Source: Falsiphaeobacter marinintestinus
GTDB lineage: Bacteria > Pseudomonadota > Alphaproteobacteria > Rhodobacterales > Rhodobacteraceae
NCBI RefSeq assembly: GCF_007923355.1
Contig: NZ_VOGO01000010.1
Coordinates: 62,001 to 126,000 of the forward strand
Length of the DNA: 64,000 nt
Direction: 5' to 3'
Below the pieces are notes generated by a model. The model was not told the origin of the DNA. It ran no database searches and saw nothing but the letters and a program-made list of their open reading frames with translations. Every line of letters starts with the position of its first letter. Within the stretch, counting starts at the first letter, position 1. Below are positions 47,581 through 54,962 of the stretch, piece after piece. The translations under genes and the position numbers were made by a program.

Positions 47581-48030
47581 ATGATACCACGGTTCGGAGA
47601 GGCCCCAATACCCGGTCAACGGTACACAAGACGCGCCGGGGCCTATGCATTGTTGCCACGCGAAGGGGCCTTGCTTTTGACTGTTCAGGCCGAACCCGGG
47701 CCCGATCTGCAATTGCCCGGCGGCGGCATCGACCCTGGGGAATCACCGGTGGCCGCGCTGCATCGCGAGGTTTTCGAAGAAACCGGTTGGCACATTTCGG
47801 CCCCACGCCGCGTAGGCGCATTTCGTCGATTTGTGTACATGCCGGAATACGACATGTGGGCCGAAAAGATATGCCTGATTTACGTCGCCCTGCCCGTTCT
47901 GGAAATGGGTCCGCCCACCGAACCCGGCCATGACGCTGTATGGATGGCACCTGCACAAGCGGCGATGGCGTTGGGGAATTCAGGCGACCGGCATTTTGCC
48001 GACCGGTTCGCGCGTGGGATCTGTGGTTAG
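47581..48030 (+). CDS. Nudix hydrolase of unknown substrate
   Basis: A 149-residue Nudix protein: RRAGAYALLPREGALLLTVQ, then the box GGIDPGESPVAALHREVFEE/TG, and an MPEYDMWAEKICLIYVA segment. Substrate cannot be predicted. ATG 47581 fits the family length, with AAAAGGG upstream; the open frame extends further but into hslO territory. Its last four bases overlap the stop of the convergent phosphatase gene. Confidence 0.88.
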   Translation: MIPRFGEAPIPGQRYTRRAGAYALLPREGALLLTVQAEPGPDLQLPGGGIDPGESPVAALHREVFEETGWHISAPRRVGAFRRFVYMPEYDMWAEKICLIYVALPVLEMGPPTEPGHDAVWMAPAQAAMALGNSGDRHFADRFARGICG

Positions 48031-49298
48031 GGGCCGTTGTATTCAAACACTGTCGCCGACACATCATCCGTCAATCCATGACCAGGTGACATGATTTGGG
48101 TTAGATTCCAAAACAGGTCTTCCAGAAACTCTGGTCCCGACCGGCCTTTGGTACAGCGATTGACAAGATCAACCAAACCGTTCTCTTCCAGCATCGTGCC
48201 GTTCGAGAGCTCGCATTCTGTGAAGCCGTCGGAATAGATCATGATGCGGTCACCCGGATCCAACCAATGGTCAGACTGTTCCCAGGTCAGATCCGGCATC
48301 AGCCCGATGGGTACGCCACCCTGACCGATGAACTCGGCCGATCCGTCCTTGCGCAAAAGAAGCGGATTGGGATGTCCGGCCTGCACCATTCTGAGATGCC
48401 CATTGCCCAAGTCGACTGTGGCGTAAACCATCGTGAAATACTCTTCGACACCGGTATCTGCGATCAAACGGGTATTCAAGTCTTCTGCCACCGCCGAGGG
48501 TGCCCGCAATGCGAAGGACTTATCGAGTTGCCGTTCCATCGCCACGTTCTGGTCAAAGTAACTGCTCGACAAATATCCACCCAATCGCGCCGTCATCATA
48601 GCCGAGGTGATACCATGGCCCGACACGTCTATACCGTAAAAACCAACCCGGTTTTCTCCGGGTGAGAACATACCAACAAGATCACCGCCAATATGCCCAC
48701 AAGGCTTCAGCAACAGACTGACGCGGGATTTTCCGAATTCCCGCGAGAGGTCCGGCACCAGCGATTCCTGGATCTTTCGGGCTTGAATCAAGTCCTGATC
48801 GATGGCGTCGTACAGACCTTTGAGTTCGTTCAAAGTGTCCGAGATCACACGGTTTTTTTCTGACAATTCCCGCTGCATACCCAAGATGCGGTCACCGGCG
48901 GCAATCCGGGCACGCAACTCGTTCGAATTCACAGGCTTGATCAAGAAGTCGTCCGCCCCGGCATCCAGCCCCTGGGCCACTTCGTTCTTTTCGCTCTTCG
49001 AGGTTAAAAGAATAAAGTACACGTATTCTTCGGACGGCAACGCGCGAAACCCCCTGCAGAAATCCGGGCCGCTCATCCCAGGCATCATCCAGTCGCTCAG
49101 CACCAGATCGGGTGGCGCGGTTTCACAGATTTGCATTGCGGCTTCACCGCTGTCGGCCTCGACCACATCAAAACCCCATTTTTTCAATGAGCTGGTCAGT
49201 ATACGGCGCTGCAGCCGGCTATCATCGACAACCAGCACACGTTTGATCGAACCGGAGGCAGGATCAATCTGGTTCTGAACATCCACACCGGGCCCCAC
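48027..49298 (-). CDS. Response regulator with PP2C/SpoIIE phosphatase domain
   Basis: A 423-residue signalling protein. Residues about 20-135 are a receiver domain (VLVVDDSRLQRR, phosphoacceptor in LVLSDWMMPGMSG, LTSK, KPVN); a coiled linker (about 140-180) leads to a SpoIIE/PP2C domain with GGDLVGMF, GIDVSGHGITSAMMTARLGG, AGHPNPLLL, and a final DDVSATV. It should dephosphorylate an anti-sigma antagonist when its receiver is phosphorylated, as RsbU-type and Rhodobacter RbaY-type proteins do. GTG start at 49298 with GGAGG upstream. An Hpt protein is encoded divergently. Confidence 0.92.
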   Translation of the reverse strand: MGPGVDVQNQIDPASGSIKRVLVVDDSRLQRRILTSSLKKWGFDVVEADSGEAAMQICETAPPDLVLSDWMMPGMSGPDFCRGFRALPSEEYVYFILLTSKSEKNEVAQGLDAGADDFLIKPVNSNELRARIAAGDRILGMQRELSEKNRVISDTLNELKGLYDAIDQDLIQARKIQESLVPDLSREFGKSRVSLLLKPCGHIGGDLVGMFSPGENRVGFYGIDVSGHGITSAMMTARLGGYLSSSYFDQNVAMERQLDKSFALRAPSAVAEDLNTRLIADTGVEEYFTMVYATVDLGNGHLRMVQAGHPNPLLLRKDGSAEFIGQGGVPIGLMPDLTWEQSDHWLDPGDRIMIYSDGFTECELSNGTMLEENGLVDLVNRCTKGRSGPEFLEDLFWNLTQIMSPGHGLTDDVSATVFEYNGP

Positions 49299-49464
49299 GA
49301 ACCCCCCTCCAGTACACTAGCAAACCGACTGTGGTGACAATCCAACAGGAACATTAACAAGGGGTGAAACCCTGACATTCACCGACCCTGCAGATTTTAA
49401 CCGATCCTTTACGTCGTCATCCTAGCCTGCAGGCGGTCCGGGACGTGAATGTTACAGGTGTCAG

Positions 49465-49797
49465 ATGATACAATGGTCGCGTGTCAGCGAACTACGCAAC
49501 GAGATCGGCGAAGAAGACTTCAAAGAGGTTGTCGAATTGTTCCTTGAAGAAGTTGACGTGGTTACAACCCGTCTCAGGTTTGGATCTAACATGGATGATC
49601 TGGAACAAGATCTGCATTTTCTGAAAGGCAGTGCGCTGAACCTAGGTTTTGCCGCGTTCTCAGCGTTGTGCCAAGACGGAGAGAGGATGGCCGCGAGCGG
49701 TCGTGCCAGCAAAGTGAATCTTAACGAAATCCTCGACGGTTACGAAGCATCCCGGGCGGTATTCATAGCCGAGCTCCCAAAACGGGTCGCGGCCTGA
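49465..49797 (+). CDS. Hpt domain phosphotransfer protein
   Basis: A stand-alone histidine phosphotransfer protein of 110 residues: a four-helix bundle with the phospho-histidine His51 in LHFLKGSALNLG. It can pass phosphate between a hybrid kinase and a receiver. The divergent receiver-phosphatase (48027-49298) is an obvious partner. No histidine kinase is nearby. The gap between them (49299-49464) has TTAAC-type words but no clear promoter. It converges on ilvA with six bases between stops. Confidence 0.92.
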   Translation: MIQWSRVSELRNEIGEEDFKEVVELFLEEVDVVTTRLRFGSNMDDLEQDLHFLKGSALNLGFAAFSALCQDGERMAASGRASKVNLNEILDGYEASRAVFIAELPKRVAA

Positions 49798-49803
49798 GGC
49801 AAA

Positions 49804-51030
49804 TCAGATCACGAACTGCGCCAGTGTTTCATCGTTTGTAATGTCCGTATAGGTAAACCCGGCATCATCCAGATGCGCGAACAGGCGTACAAAATTTTCT
49901 GGCTTGCTGGTTTCGAGCCCAATCAACACTGATCCGAAATTTCGGGCCGATTTCTTCATGTATTCAAATCGCGCGATATCGTCTTCGGGGCCCAGAATAC
50001 CCAGAAATTCTTTCAAAGCACCGGGGCGCTGAGGCAGCCGAAGAATGAAGTATTTCTTGACCCCAAGACAACGCTGCGCCCGTTCTTTGACCTCAGGCAG
50101 CCGTTCGAAATCGAAATTCCCGCCGGATGTCACACAAACGACAGTGCGCCCACGAACGAAGGACTGAACATTCTCGATCGCAGCGACAGAAAGTGCTCCG
50201 GCTGGCTCCAGAACAATGCCTTCGACATTCAGCATCTCGATCATGGTCACGCATATCCGGTCTTCCGACAGCACCATAACATCCGACAAATGCCGATTTT
50301 TCAGCAGATCGAAAGGTTGTTCGCCGATTCGACCCACTGCCGCGCCATCCACAAATGTATCGACATGATCCAGCGACACTGGATGCCCTGCTGCCAATGC
50401 TGCACGCAAACAGGCCCCGCCTGCCGGTTCGACAAACAGGCAATGCGTCCGGTCCCCGAACCAGGTCGTCACTCCTGACGACATGCCGCCACCGCCAACG
50501 GGCAGGATCACATTGTCCGGTGCCCGACCAAGTTGTTGTTCGATTTCGACGGCGACCGAGGCCTGGCCTTCGATCACGTCTGCATCGTCAAAGGGCGACA
50601 GAAAATGACCGCCCTTTTCAGCGCACCATGTCTGCGCCGCGGCCAACGTGTCGTCGAAATAGTCGCCAATCAGATGGATTTCGATCTGATCACCGCCAAA
50701 CATCCGGGTCTTTTGAATCTTCTGCTGCGGAGTCGTCACTGGCATGAAGATAACGCCTTTTACCCCCAAATGCCTGCACATGAAGGCTACGCCCTGCGCA
50801 TGGTTTCCGGCGCTCGCGCACACGAACAGGTCTTGATCCGGCTGTTTGCGCATTGCGTTATATGCGCCCCTGATCTTGTAAGATCGGACCGGGCTCAGAT
50901 CCTCGCGCTTCAGCCAAATGTCAGCGCCAAACCGGTCGGACAACATAGCGTTCCGCTGCAGCGGAGTAACGGGAAAGACATCGCGCATGGCCTGTTCGGC
51001 AGCGCGGGCGCGGATAATGAAATCAGTCAT
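49804..51030 (-). CDS. ilvA: Threonine ammonia-lyase
   Basis: PLP enzyme that deaminates threonine to 2-oxobutanoate for isoleucine synthesis. The 408-residue protein has the PLP lysine in VRSYKIRGAYNAM, SAGNHAQGVA, the glycine phosphate loop VGGGGMSSG, and VVCVTSGGNFD. The C-terminal 80 residues (YFILRLPQRPGALKEFLGIL) are a single ACT-like regulatory domain, typical of this shorter IlvA group. A possible small ORF (51037-51258) ends six bases before the ATG; no strong ribosome site is seen. Confidence 0.95.
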   Translation of the reverse strand: MTDFIIRARAAEQAMRDVFPVTPLQRNAMLSDRFGADIWLKREDLSPVRSYKIRGAYNAMRKQPDQDLFVCASAGNHAQGVAFMCRHLGVKGVIFMPVTTPQQKIQKTRMFGGDQIEIHLIGDYFDDTLAAAQTWCAEKGGHFLSPFDDADVIEGQASVAVEIEQQLGRAPDNVILPVGGGGMSSGVTTWFGDRTHCLFVEPAGGACLRAALAAGHPVSLDHVDTFVDGAAVGRIGEQPFDLLKNRHLSDVMVLSEDRICVTMIEMLNVEGIVLEPAGALSVAAIENVQSFVRGRTVVCVTSGGNFDFERLPEVKERAQRCLGVKKYFILRLPQRPGALKEFLGILGPEDDIARFEYMKKSARNFGSVLIGLETSKPENFVRLFAHLDDAGFTYTDITNDETLAQFVI

Positions 51031-51036
51031 GGCCGA

Positions 51037-51258
51037 TCAATGCGATATTGCAACGACAGAGGCAAGTTCGCCTCGCACCTTATCGAAGACCTTCATCGCG
51101 GCATGCCAGATCGGTTTGAACAGGGTCCGCCTGAGCCTCTTTTTGGCATTGGAGCCTGTAAACGCGTCCAGTGTCGGCATCTCAACTGCCGACACCTTGC
51201 CCATACGTTCAAAACCCGATATCGGCGCTGCGATACCGTAGTAAGGAAAATTTGACAT
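51037..51258 (-). CDS. Uncertain small ORF between argG and ilvA
   Basis: A 73-codon frame beginning [18 protein letters not shown] and ending in a basic amphipathic stretch ([13 protein letters not shown], then [14 protein letters not shown]). It fills the divergent argG-ilvA gap exactly, ending six bases before ilvA. Its start overlaps the argG ATG by two bases. Codon use looks plausible, but the opposite strand is also open and the ribosome site is weak. It could be a small protein or chance; the argG promoter must also lie here. Confidence 0.25.
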   Translation of the reverse strand: MSNFPYYGIAAPISGFERMGKVSAVEMPTLDAFTGSNAKKRLRRTLFKPIWHAAMKVFDKVRGELASVVAISH

Positions 51259-52480
51259 GTCCGCGCCCAAAAAAGTCGTGTTGGCCTATTCCGGTGGCCT
51301 TGATACCTCGATCATTCTGAAATGGCTGCAAACCGAGTATGGGTGTGAGGTGATTACCTTCACCGCCGACCTTGGTCAGGGCGAAGAGCTTGAGCCGGCA
51401 CGCGCCAAGGCCGAGCTTTTGGGGATCAAGCCCGAAAACATTTATATCGAAGATGTCCGCGAAGAGTTTGTCCGCGATTTTGTGTTCCCGATGTTTCGCG
51501 CGAATGCTCAATACGAAGGTGTTTACCTGCTGGGCACATCGATTGCCCGCCCGTTGATCTCAAAGCGTCTGATCGAGATTGCCGAAGAAACCGGTGCCGA
51601 CGCTGTCGCGCATGGTGCCACAGGAAAAGGCAACGATCAGGTACGCTTTGAACTTGCTGCGTATGCGCTGAACCCGGACATCAAGGTGATCGCACCCTGG
51701 CGGGAATGGGATCTGTCGTCGCGTACGAAGCTGCTTGAGTTCGCCGAACAAAACCAGATTCCGGTCGCCAAGGATAAACGCGGTGAAGCACCGTTTTCGG
51801 TCGACGCAAACCTTCTGCACACTTCGTCCGAGGGCAAAGTACTGGAAGACCCGGCTGTTCAGGCCCCCGATTATGTCTATCAGCGCACCGTCAACCCCGA
51901 GGACGCCCCGAACGAGGCCGAATATATCGAGATCGGGTTTCTAAAAGGCGACGCGGTCAGCATCAATGGTGAGGCGATGTCACCTGCAACCATCCTGACC
52001 AAACTGAATGAACTGGGCGGCAAACACGGCATCGGTCGACTTGACCTTGTCGAAGGCCGTTTTGTTGGCATGAAATCGCGCGGTATCTACGAAACTCCGG
52101 GTGGAACCGTCCTGCTTGAGGCGCATCGGGGCATCGAATCGATCACCATGGATCGCGGCGCAATGCACCTGAAAGACCAGCTGATGCCGCAATATGCCGA
52201 GCTGATCTATAACGGGTTCTGGTACAGCCCCGAACGCGAGATGCTGCAGGCCGCCATCGACAAAAGCCAGGAACATGTCACCGGAACCGTCCGCGTGCGT
52301 TTGTACAAAGGGCTGGCCTCGACCGTTGGACGTTGGTCCGAACACTCGCTCTATTCTGAAGAGCATGTGACTTTCGAAGACGATGCAGGCGCCTATGATC
52401 AGAAGGACGCTGCGGGGTTCATTCAGCTGAACGCTTTGCGCCTGAAATTGATCGCCGCCAGAAACCGTCGGCTGAAGTAA
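51257..52480 (+). CDS. argG: Argininosuccinate synthase
   Basis: Joins citrulline and aspartate with ATP in arginine synthesis. The 407-residue protein has the PP-loop [49 protein letters not shown], and YETPGGT. AAGGA lies nine bases before the ATG. argH is not in the window; argJ lies at 22 kb. A stem at 52487-52505 follows the stop. Confidence 0.98.
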   Translation: MSAPKKVVLAYSGGLDTSIILKWLQTEYGCEVITFTADLGQGEELEPARAKAELLGIKPENIYIEDVREEFVRDFVFPMFRANAQYEGVYLLGTSIARPLISKRLIEIAEETGADAVAHGATGKGNDQVRFELAAYALNPDIKVIAPWREWDLSSRTKLLEFAEQNQIPVAKDKRGEAPFSVDANLLHTSSEGKVLEDPAVQAPDYVYQRTVNPEDAPNEAEYIEIGFLKGDAVSINGEAMSPATILTKLNELGGKHGIGRLDLVEGRFVGMKSRGIYETPGGTVLLEAHRGIESITMDRGAMHLKDQLMPQYAELIYNGFWYSPEREMLQAAIDKSQEHVTGTVRVRLYKGLASTVGRWSEHSLYSEEHVTFEDDAGAYDQKDAAGFIQLNALRLKLIAARNRRLK

Positions 52481-52486
52481 GGGATT

Positions 52487-52505
52487 GGGCAGCTTAACGC
52501 TGCCC
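52487..52505. terminator. Stem shared by convergent argG and sulfotransferase-like genes
   Basis: Perfect seven-base arms GGGCAGC and GCTGCCC with a five-base loop, starting six bases after the argG stop and overlapping the last codons of the opposite gene. No T tract, so termination is only likely, not certain. Confidence 0.45.
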
Positions 52506-53225
52506 GTCCATACAGATCTTCTGGGCTGACAGCTTTTCATAAAACGGCAAAGCCGCTTCCAGAACAGACGTCAGGTGGTCGGGCACCTTAGGCAACGGCC
52601 CCTCAGGATCGGCAAATCCAGTGCTTTGCCAAACAGCCCCGTACCAATGCTTAGCCCAGATACCGTCGTTGGGATGTCCGCCCATGGTCCAACTCAGCAT
52701 CTTCGGCGTGAACTCCAGTTCGATGGCCGTGCAAAGCCGACGCAAAGCGGCTTCGGGGTCGGCCCGAATATCGTGGCTGTCAATCACCACCGGCTCCCCA
52801 CCCCAATTGAGTACCTCGTCAAACAGCTCAGCTTGTTGCTGAAACCCGATGTCGTCCAGAGTCGGGTTTTCACGCTTGGCCGCATATGAAGAAATCACTC
52901 GTGCTGGATGGCGGATCAGAAACACATTGCGCATTTCGCGTATCCAGTCTCGTGGGATGTCATCCAGCATATGTTGGGTCATATGCTTTTGATAGAAATG
53001 CCTGTTTTGATCCGAGTTAGAGCCACATAACTGCTCTATTACCGTGTTCGGATCTTGCGATTGCGATTGCAGGATCTCGGCCCGCATCGGGTGCTCTAGT
53101 CCGGTCAACGCAAGATAGGCTGCGTAAAAAGGCTCATCGACGACTTCACAGTCATCCCGGGCGGCGAAACTGTACATCATCGCTGTCGACAGGTTTCGCG
53201 GCCCGGACCACATCGCTATCCGCAT
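52494..53225 (-). CDS. Sulfotransferase-like P-loop protein
   Basis: A 243-residue cytosolic protein starting MRIAMWSGPRNLSTAMMYSF, where SGPRNLST resembles the PAPS-binding P-loop of sulfotransferases. Further signs are VVDEPFYAAYL, RNVFLIRHPARVISSYA (the conserved RHP strand) and VIDSHDI. Such proteins are often annotated as sulfotransferase family or, misleadingly, as aminotransferase-like. Substrate unknown. ATG 53225 overlaps the stop of an 18-codon ORF (TGATG), with AGGAAA within that ORF. Confidence 0.8.
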   Translation of the reverse strand: MRIAMWSGPRNLSTAMMYSFAARDDCEVVDEPFYAAYLALTGLEHPMRAEILQSQSQDPNTVIEQLCGSNSDQNRHFYQKHMTQHMLDDIPRDWIREMRNVFLIRHPARVISSYAAKRENPTLDDIGFQQQAELFDEVLNWGGEPVVIDSHDIRADPEAALRRLCTAIELEFTPKMLSWTMGGHPNDGIWAKHWYGAVWQSTGFADPEGPLPKVPDHLTSVLEAALPFYEKLSAQKICMDGQR

Positions 53226-53281
53226 CAGACGCTTTCCTGCACGTACTGCGCGTTGCAAAGGCTGCGGATCTTGTTGGTCAT
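53225..53281 (-). CDS. 18-residue ORF coupled to the sulfotransferase-like gene
   Basis: A minus-strand ORF reading MTNKIRSLCNAQYVQESV with an excellent ribosome site (AAGGAG, six bases before the ATG). Its TGA shares one base with the ATG of the downstream gene, so ribosomes finishing it could restart there. It may be a leader ORF controlling the sulfotransferase-like gene or a genuine very small protein. No terminator-like stem was found in it. Confidence 0.45.
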   Translation of the reverse strand: MTNKIRSLCNAQYVQESV

Positions 53282-53422
53282 CTGAGTCTCCTTTTCCCGC
53301 ACGCTAGAACCGGGATACGTCAACGCCAAGCGGTAAAATCCAGTCACCAGGCCGTGAGATCACATGTCAGCCGATTGCCCGTTCCCGAACGGCAATGCAA
53401 CGTAAGGTCAAGGAGACTTGCC

Positions 53423-54085
53423 ATGACCCGTCTTGATACCTTCAAACCTGTGGTGCTGACCCTTTTGATCGGCCTTGCCGTTCTGTTGCGCGGCGTTCCT
53501 GCCCATGCAGGAAACAACGAAACCCTGACTGTTGCAGGAGGGTGCTTCTGGTGCGTCGAATCTGATTTTGAAAGTGTTCCGGGTGTAATCGAGGCCGTAT
53601 CGGGTTACACTGGCGGCACAACGGAAAACCCGACGTACAAGCAGGTCACACGTGGTGGCACCGGTCACTATGAGGCTGTTGAGATTACTTTTGATCCCAC
53701 AATAGTCACGCGCGAGGCGTTGTTGACCTTATTCTTGCGCTCTGTTGATCCGACCGACGCCGGGGGTCAGTTTTGTGATCGTGGGGATAGCTATAAAACC
53801 GCCATTTTTGTCTCTAACTCTGAAGAAAAGAACATTGCTGAGAAGGTGGTGTCCGACGCTCAAAGTGAGTTAGGCCAAAAGATTGTCACCCCGGTTCTGG
53901 GCGAAAAACCATTCTACCCTGCCGAGGCGTATCATCAGGATTATTATAAAGGAACGAAATTGGTACTGACCCGTTTCGGGCCAAAGAAACAGTCAGAAGC
54001 CTACAAAGCCTATCGCAAAGCCTGCAAACGCGACGCTATTGTGAAACAGCTTTGGGGCGACGCAGCGCCGTTTATCGGAAGCTGA
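53423..54085 (+). CDS. msrA: Periplasmic peptide methionine sulfoxide reductase MsrA
   Basis: Reduces methionine-S-sulfoxide in damaged proteins. The 220-residue protein has an N-terminal signal peptide (PVVLTLLIGLAVLLRGVPAHA), unusual for MsrA which is most often cytosolic, then the catalytic GGCFWCVE (Cys41), SGYTGGTTENPTY, GHYEAVEI, and DAGGQFCDRGDSYKTAIF. C-terminal cysteine in RKACKRD may resolve the disulfide. AAGGAG precedes the ATG. No msrB or msrPQ is nearby, so its electron donor in the periplasm is unknown. Confidence 0.93.
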   Translation: MTRLDTFKPVVLTLLIGLAVLLRGVPAHAGNNETLTVAGGCFWCVESDFESVPGVIEAVSGYTGGTTENPTYKQVTRGGTGHYEAVEITFDPTIVTREALLTLFLRSVDPTDAGGQFCDRGDSYKTAIFVSNSEEKNIAEKVVSDAQSELGQKIVTPVLGEKPFYPAEAYHQDYYKGTKLVLTRFGPKKQSEAYKAYRKACKRDAIVKQLWGDAAPFIGS

Positions 54086-54086
54086 G

Positions 54087-54962
54087 CTAGCGCATCCGAA
54101 ATTCTTGCACGTCCCGAAGGTCCGGGATGACATCCGCCGTGCCGTACCGCGTGACCATGATTGCGGCAGCAAGGCTGGCCTGAGCAATGGCCTGAGGCAT
54201 CGGCATACCGCGATCAAGTCCGGCCAGCACATAACCCGTGAAAGTGTCCCCGGCGCCCGTGGTATCCACGGGCTGTACAGAAATCGCCGGATAATCGCGG
54301 GAATGCCCGTGCCTGATGTCAAAATGTCGGGCGCCTCTTGCGCCAAGCGTCACAATCACATCAGCGATTGGAAGTTGGTCCGGAGTCAATCCCGTGGCCT
54401 GTTCCAGTTGAATGGCTTCGACCTCATTCAAAAACAACATATCCAGGTCCTGAAGAACGGCTTTGACCGCTGACGCCTCAAATGGCGCGGCCGCATAGCC
54501 CACCCGCAAACCCATATCGGCACCGCGACGCGCGGCATGGCACTGTGCATTGGTTTCATTCTGCAAAATCAGGATGTCACCAGTTTCGGCGGACGACAGT
54601 GCGTGATCAACCTGATCTGTTGATATCACCCGGTTTGCGCCAGGATAGATAATGATCTGGTTTTCACCATCTGGGTCGACCGCGATTATCGCGTGCCCGG
54701 TCGGAACGTCAATCGACGCAATGTGGCGGGTATCAACGCCATACTCCAAAAGGCGTTCAATCGCCCAGCCGCCGTCTGGCCCCACAGCGCCGATATGGCA
54801 CACATGCGCGGCCGCCCGCGCAGCGGCAACCGACATGTTCGTGCCCTTACCGCCCAGGAACCGCTTCAGATCGTGCGCGGCCAAAGTTTCACCCGGGCCG
54901 GGCAAGTGCGGCACGGCATAGACCATGTCCGCATTGATCGAACCAAGGTTCCAGATTGTCAT
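54087..54962 (-). CDS. PfkB family sugar kinase (ribokinase-like)
   Basis: ATP-dependent carbohydrate kinase of 291 residues. Family signs: GGKGTNMSVAAARA, GAVGPDGG, and the anion-hole motif PVDTTGAGDTFTGYVLAGL with the catalytic aspartate. The N terminus IWNLGSINADMVY resembles ribokinases, so ribose is the likeliest substrate, but sugar specificity cannot be read. Its ATG shares one base with the maeB stop (TGATG). It converges on msrA with one base between stops. Confidence 0.9.
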   Translation of the reverse strand: MTIWNLGSINADMVYAVPHLPGPGETLAAHDLKRFLGGKGTNMSVAAARAAAHVCHIGAVGPDGGWAIERLLEYGVDTRHIASIDVPTGHAIIAVDPDGENQIIIYPGANRVISTDQVDHALSSAETGDILILQNETNAQCHAARRGADMGLRVGYAAAPFEASAVKAVLQDLDMLFLNEVEAIQLEQATGLTPDQLPIADVIVTLGARGARHFDIRHGHSRDYPAISVQPVDTTGAGDTFTGYVLAGLDRGMPMPQAIAQASLAAAIMVTRYGTADVIPDLRDVQEFRMR

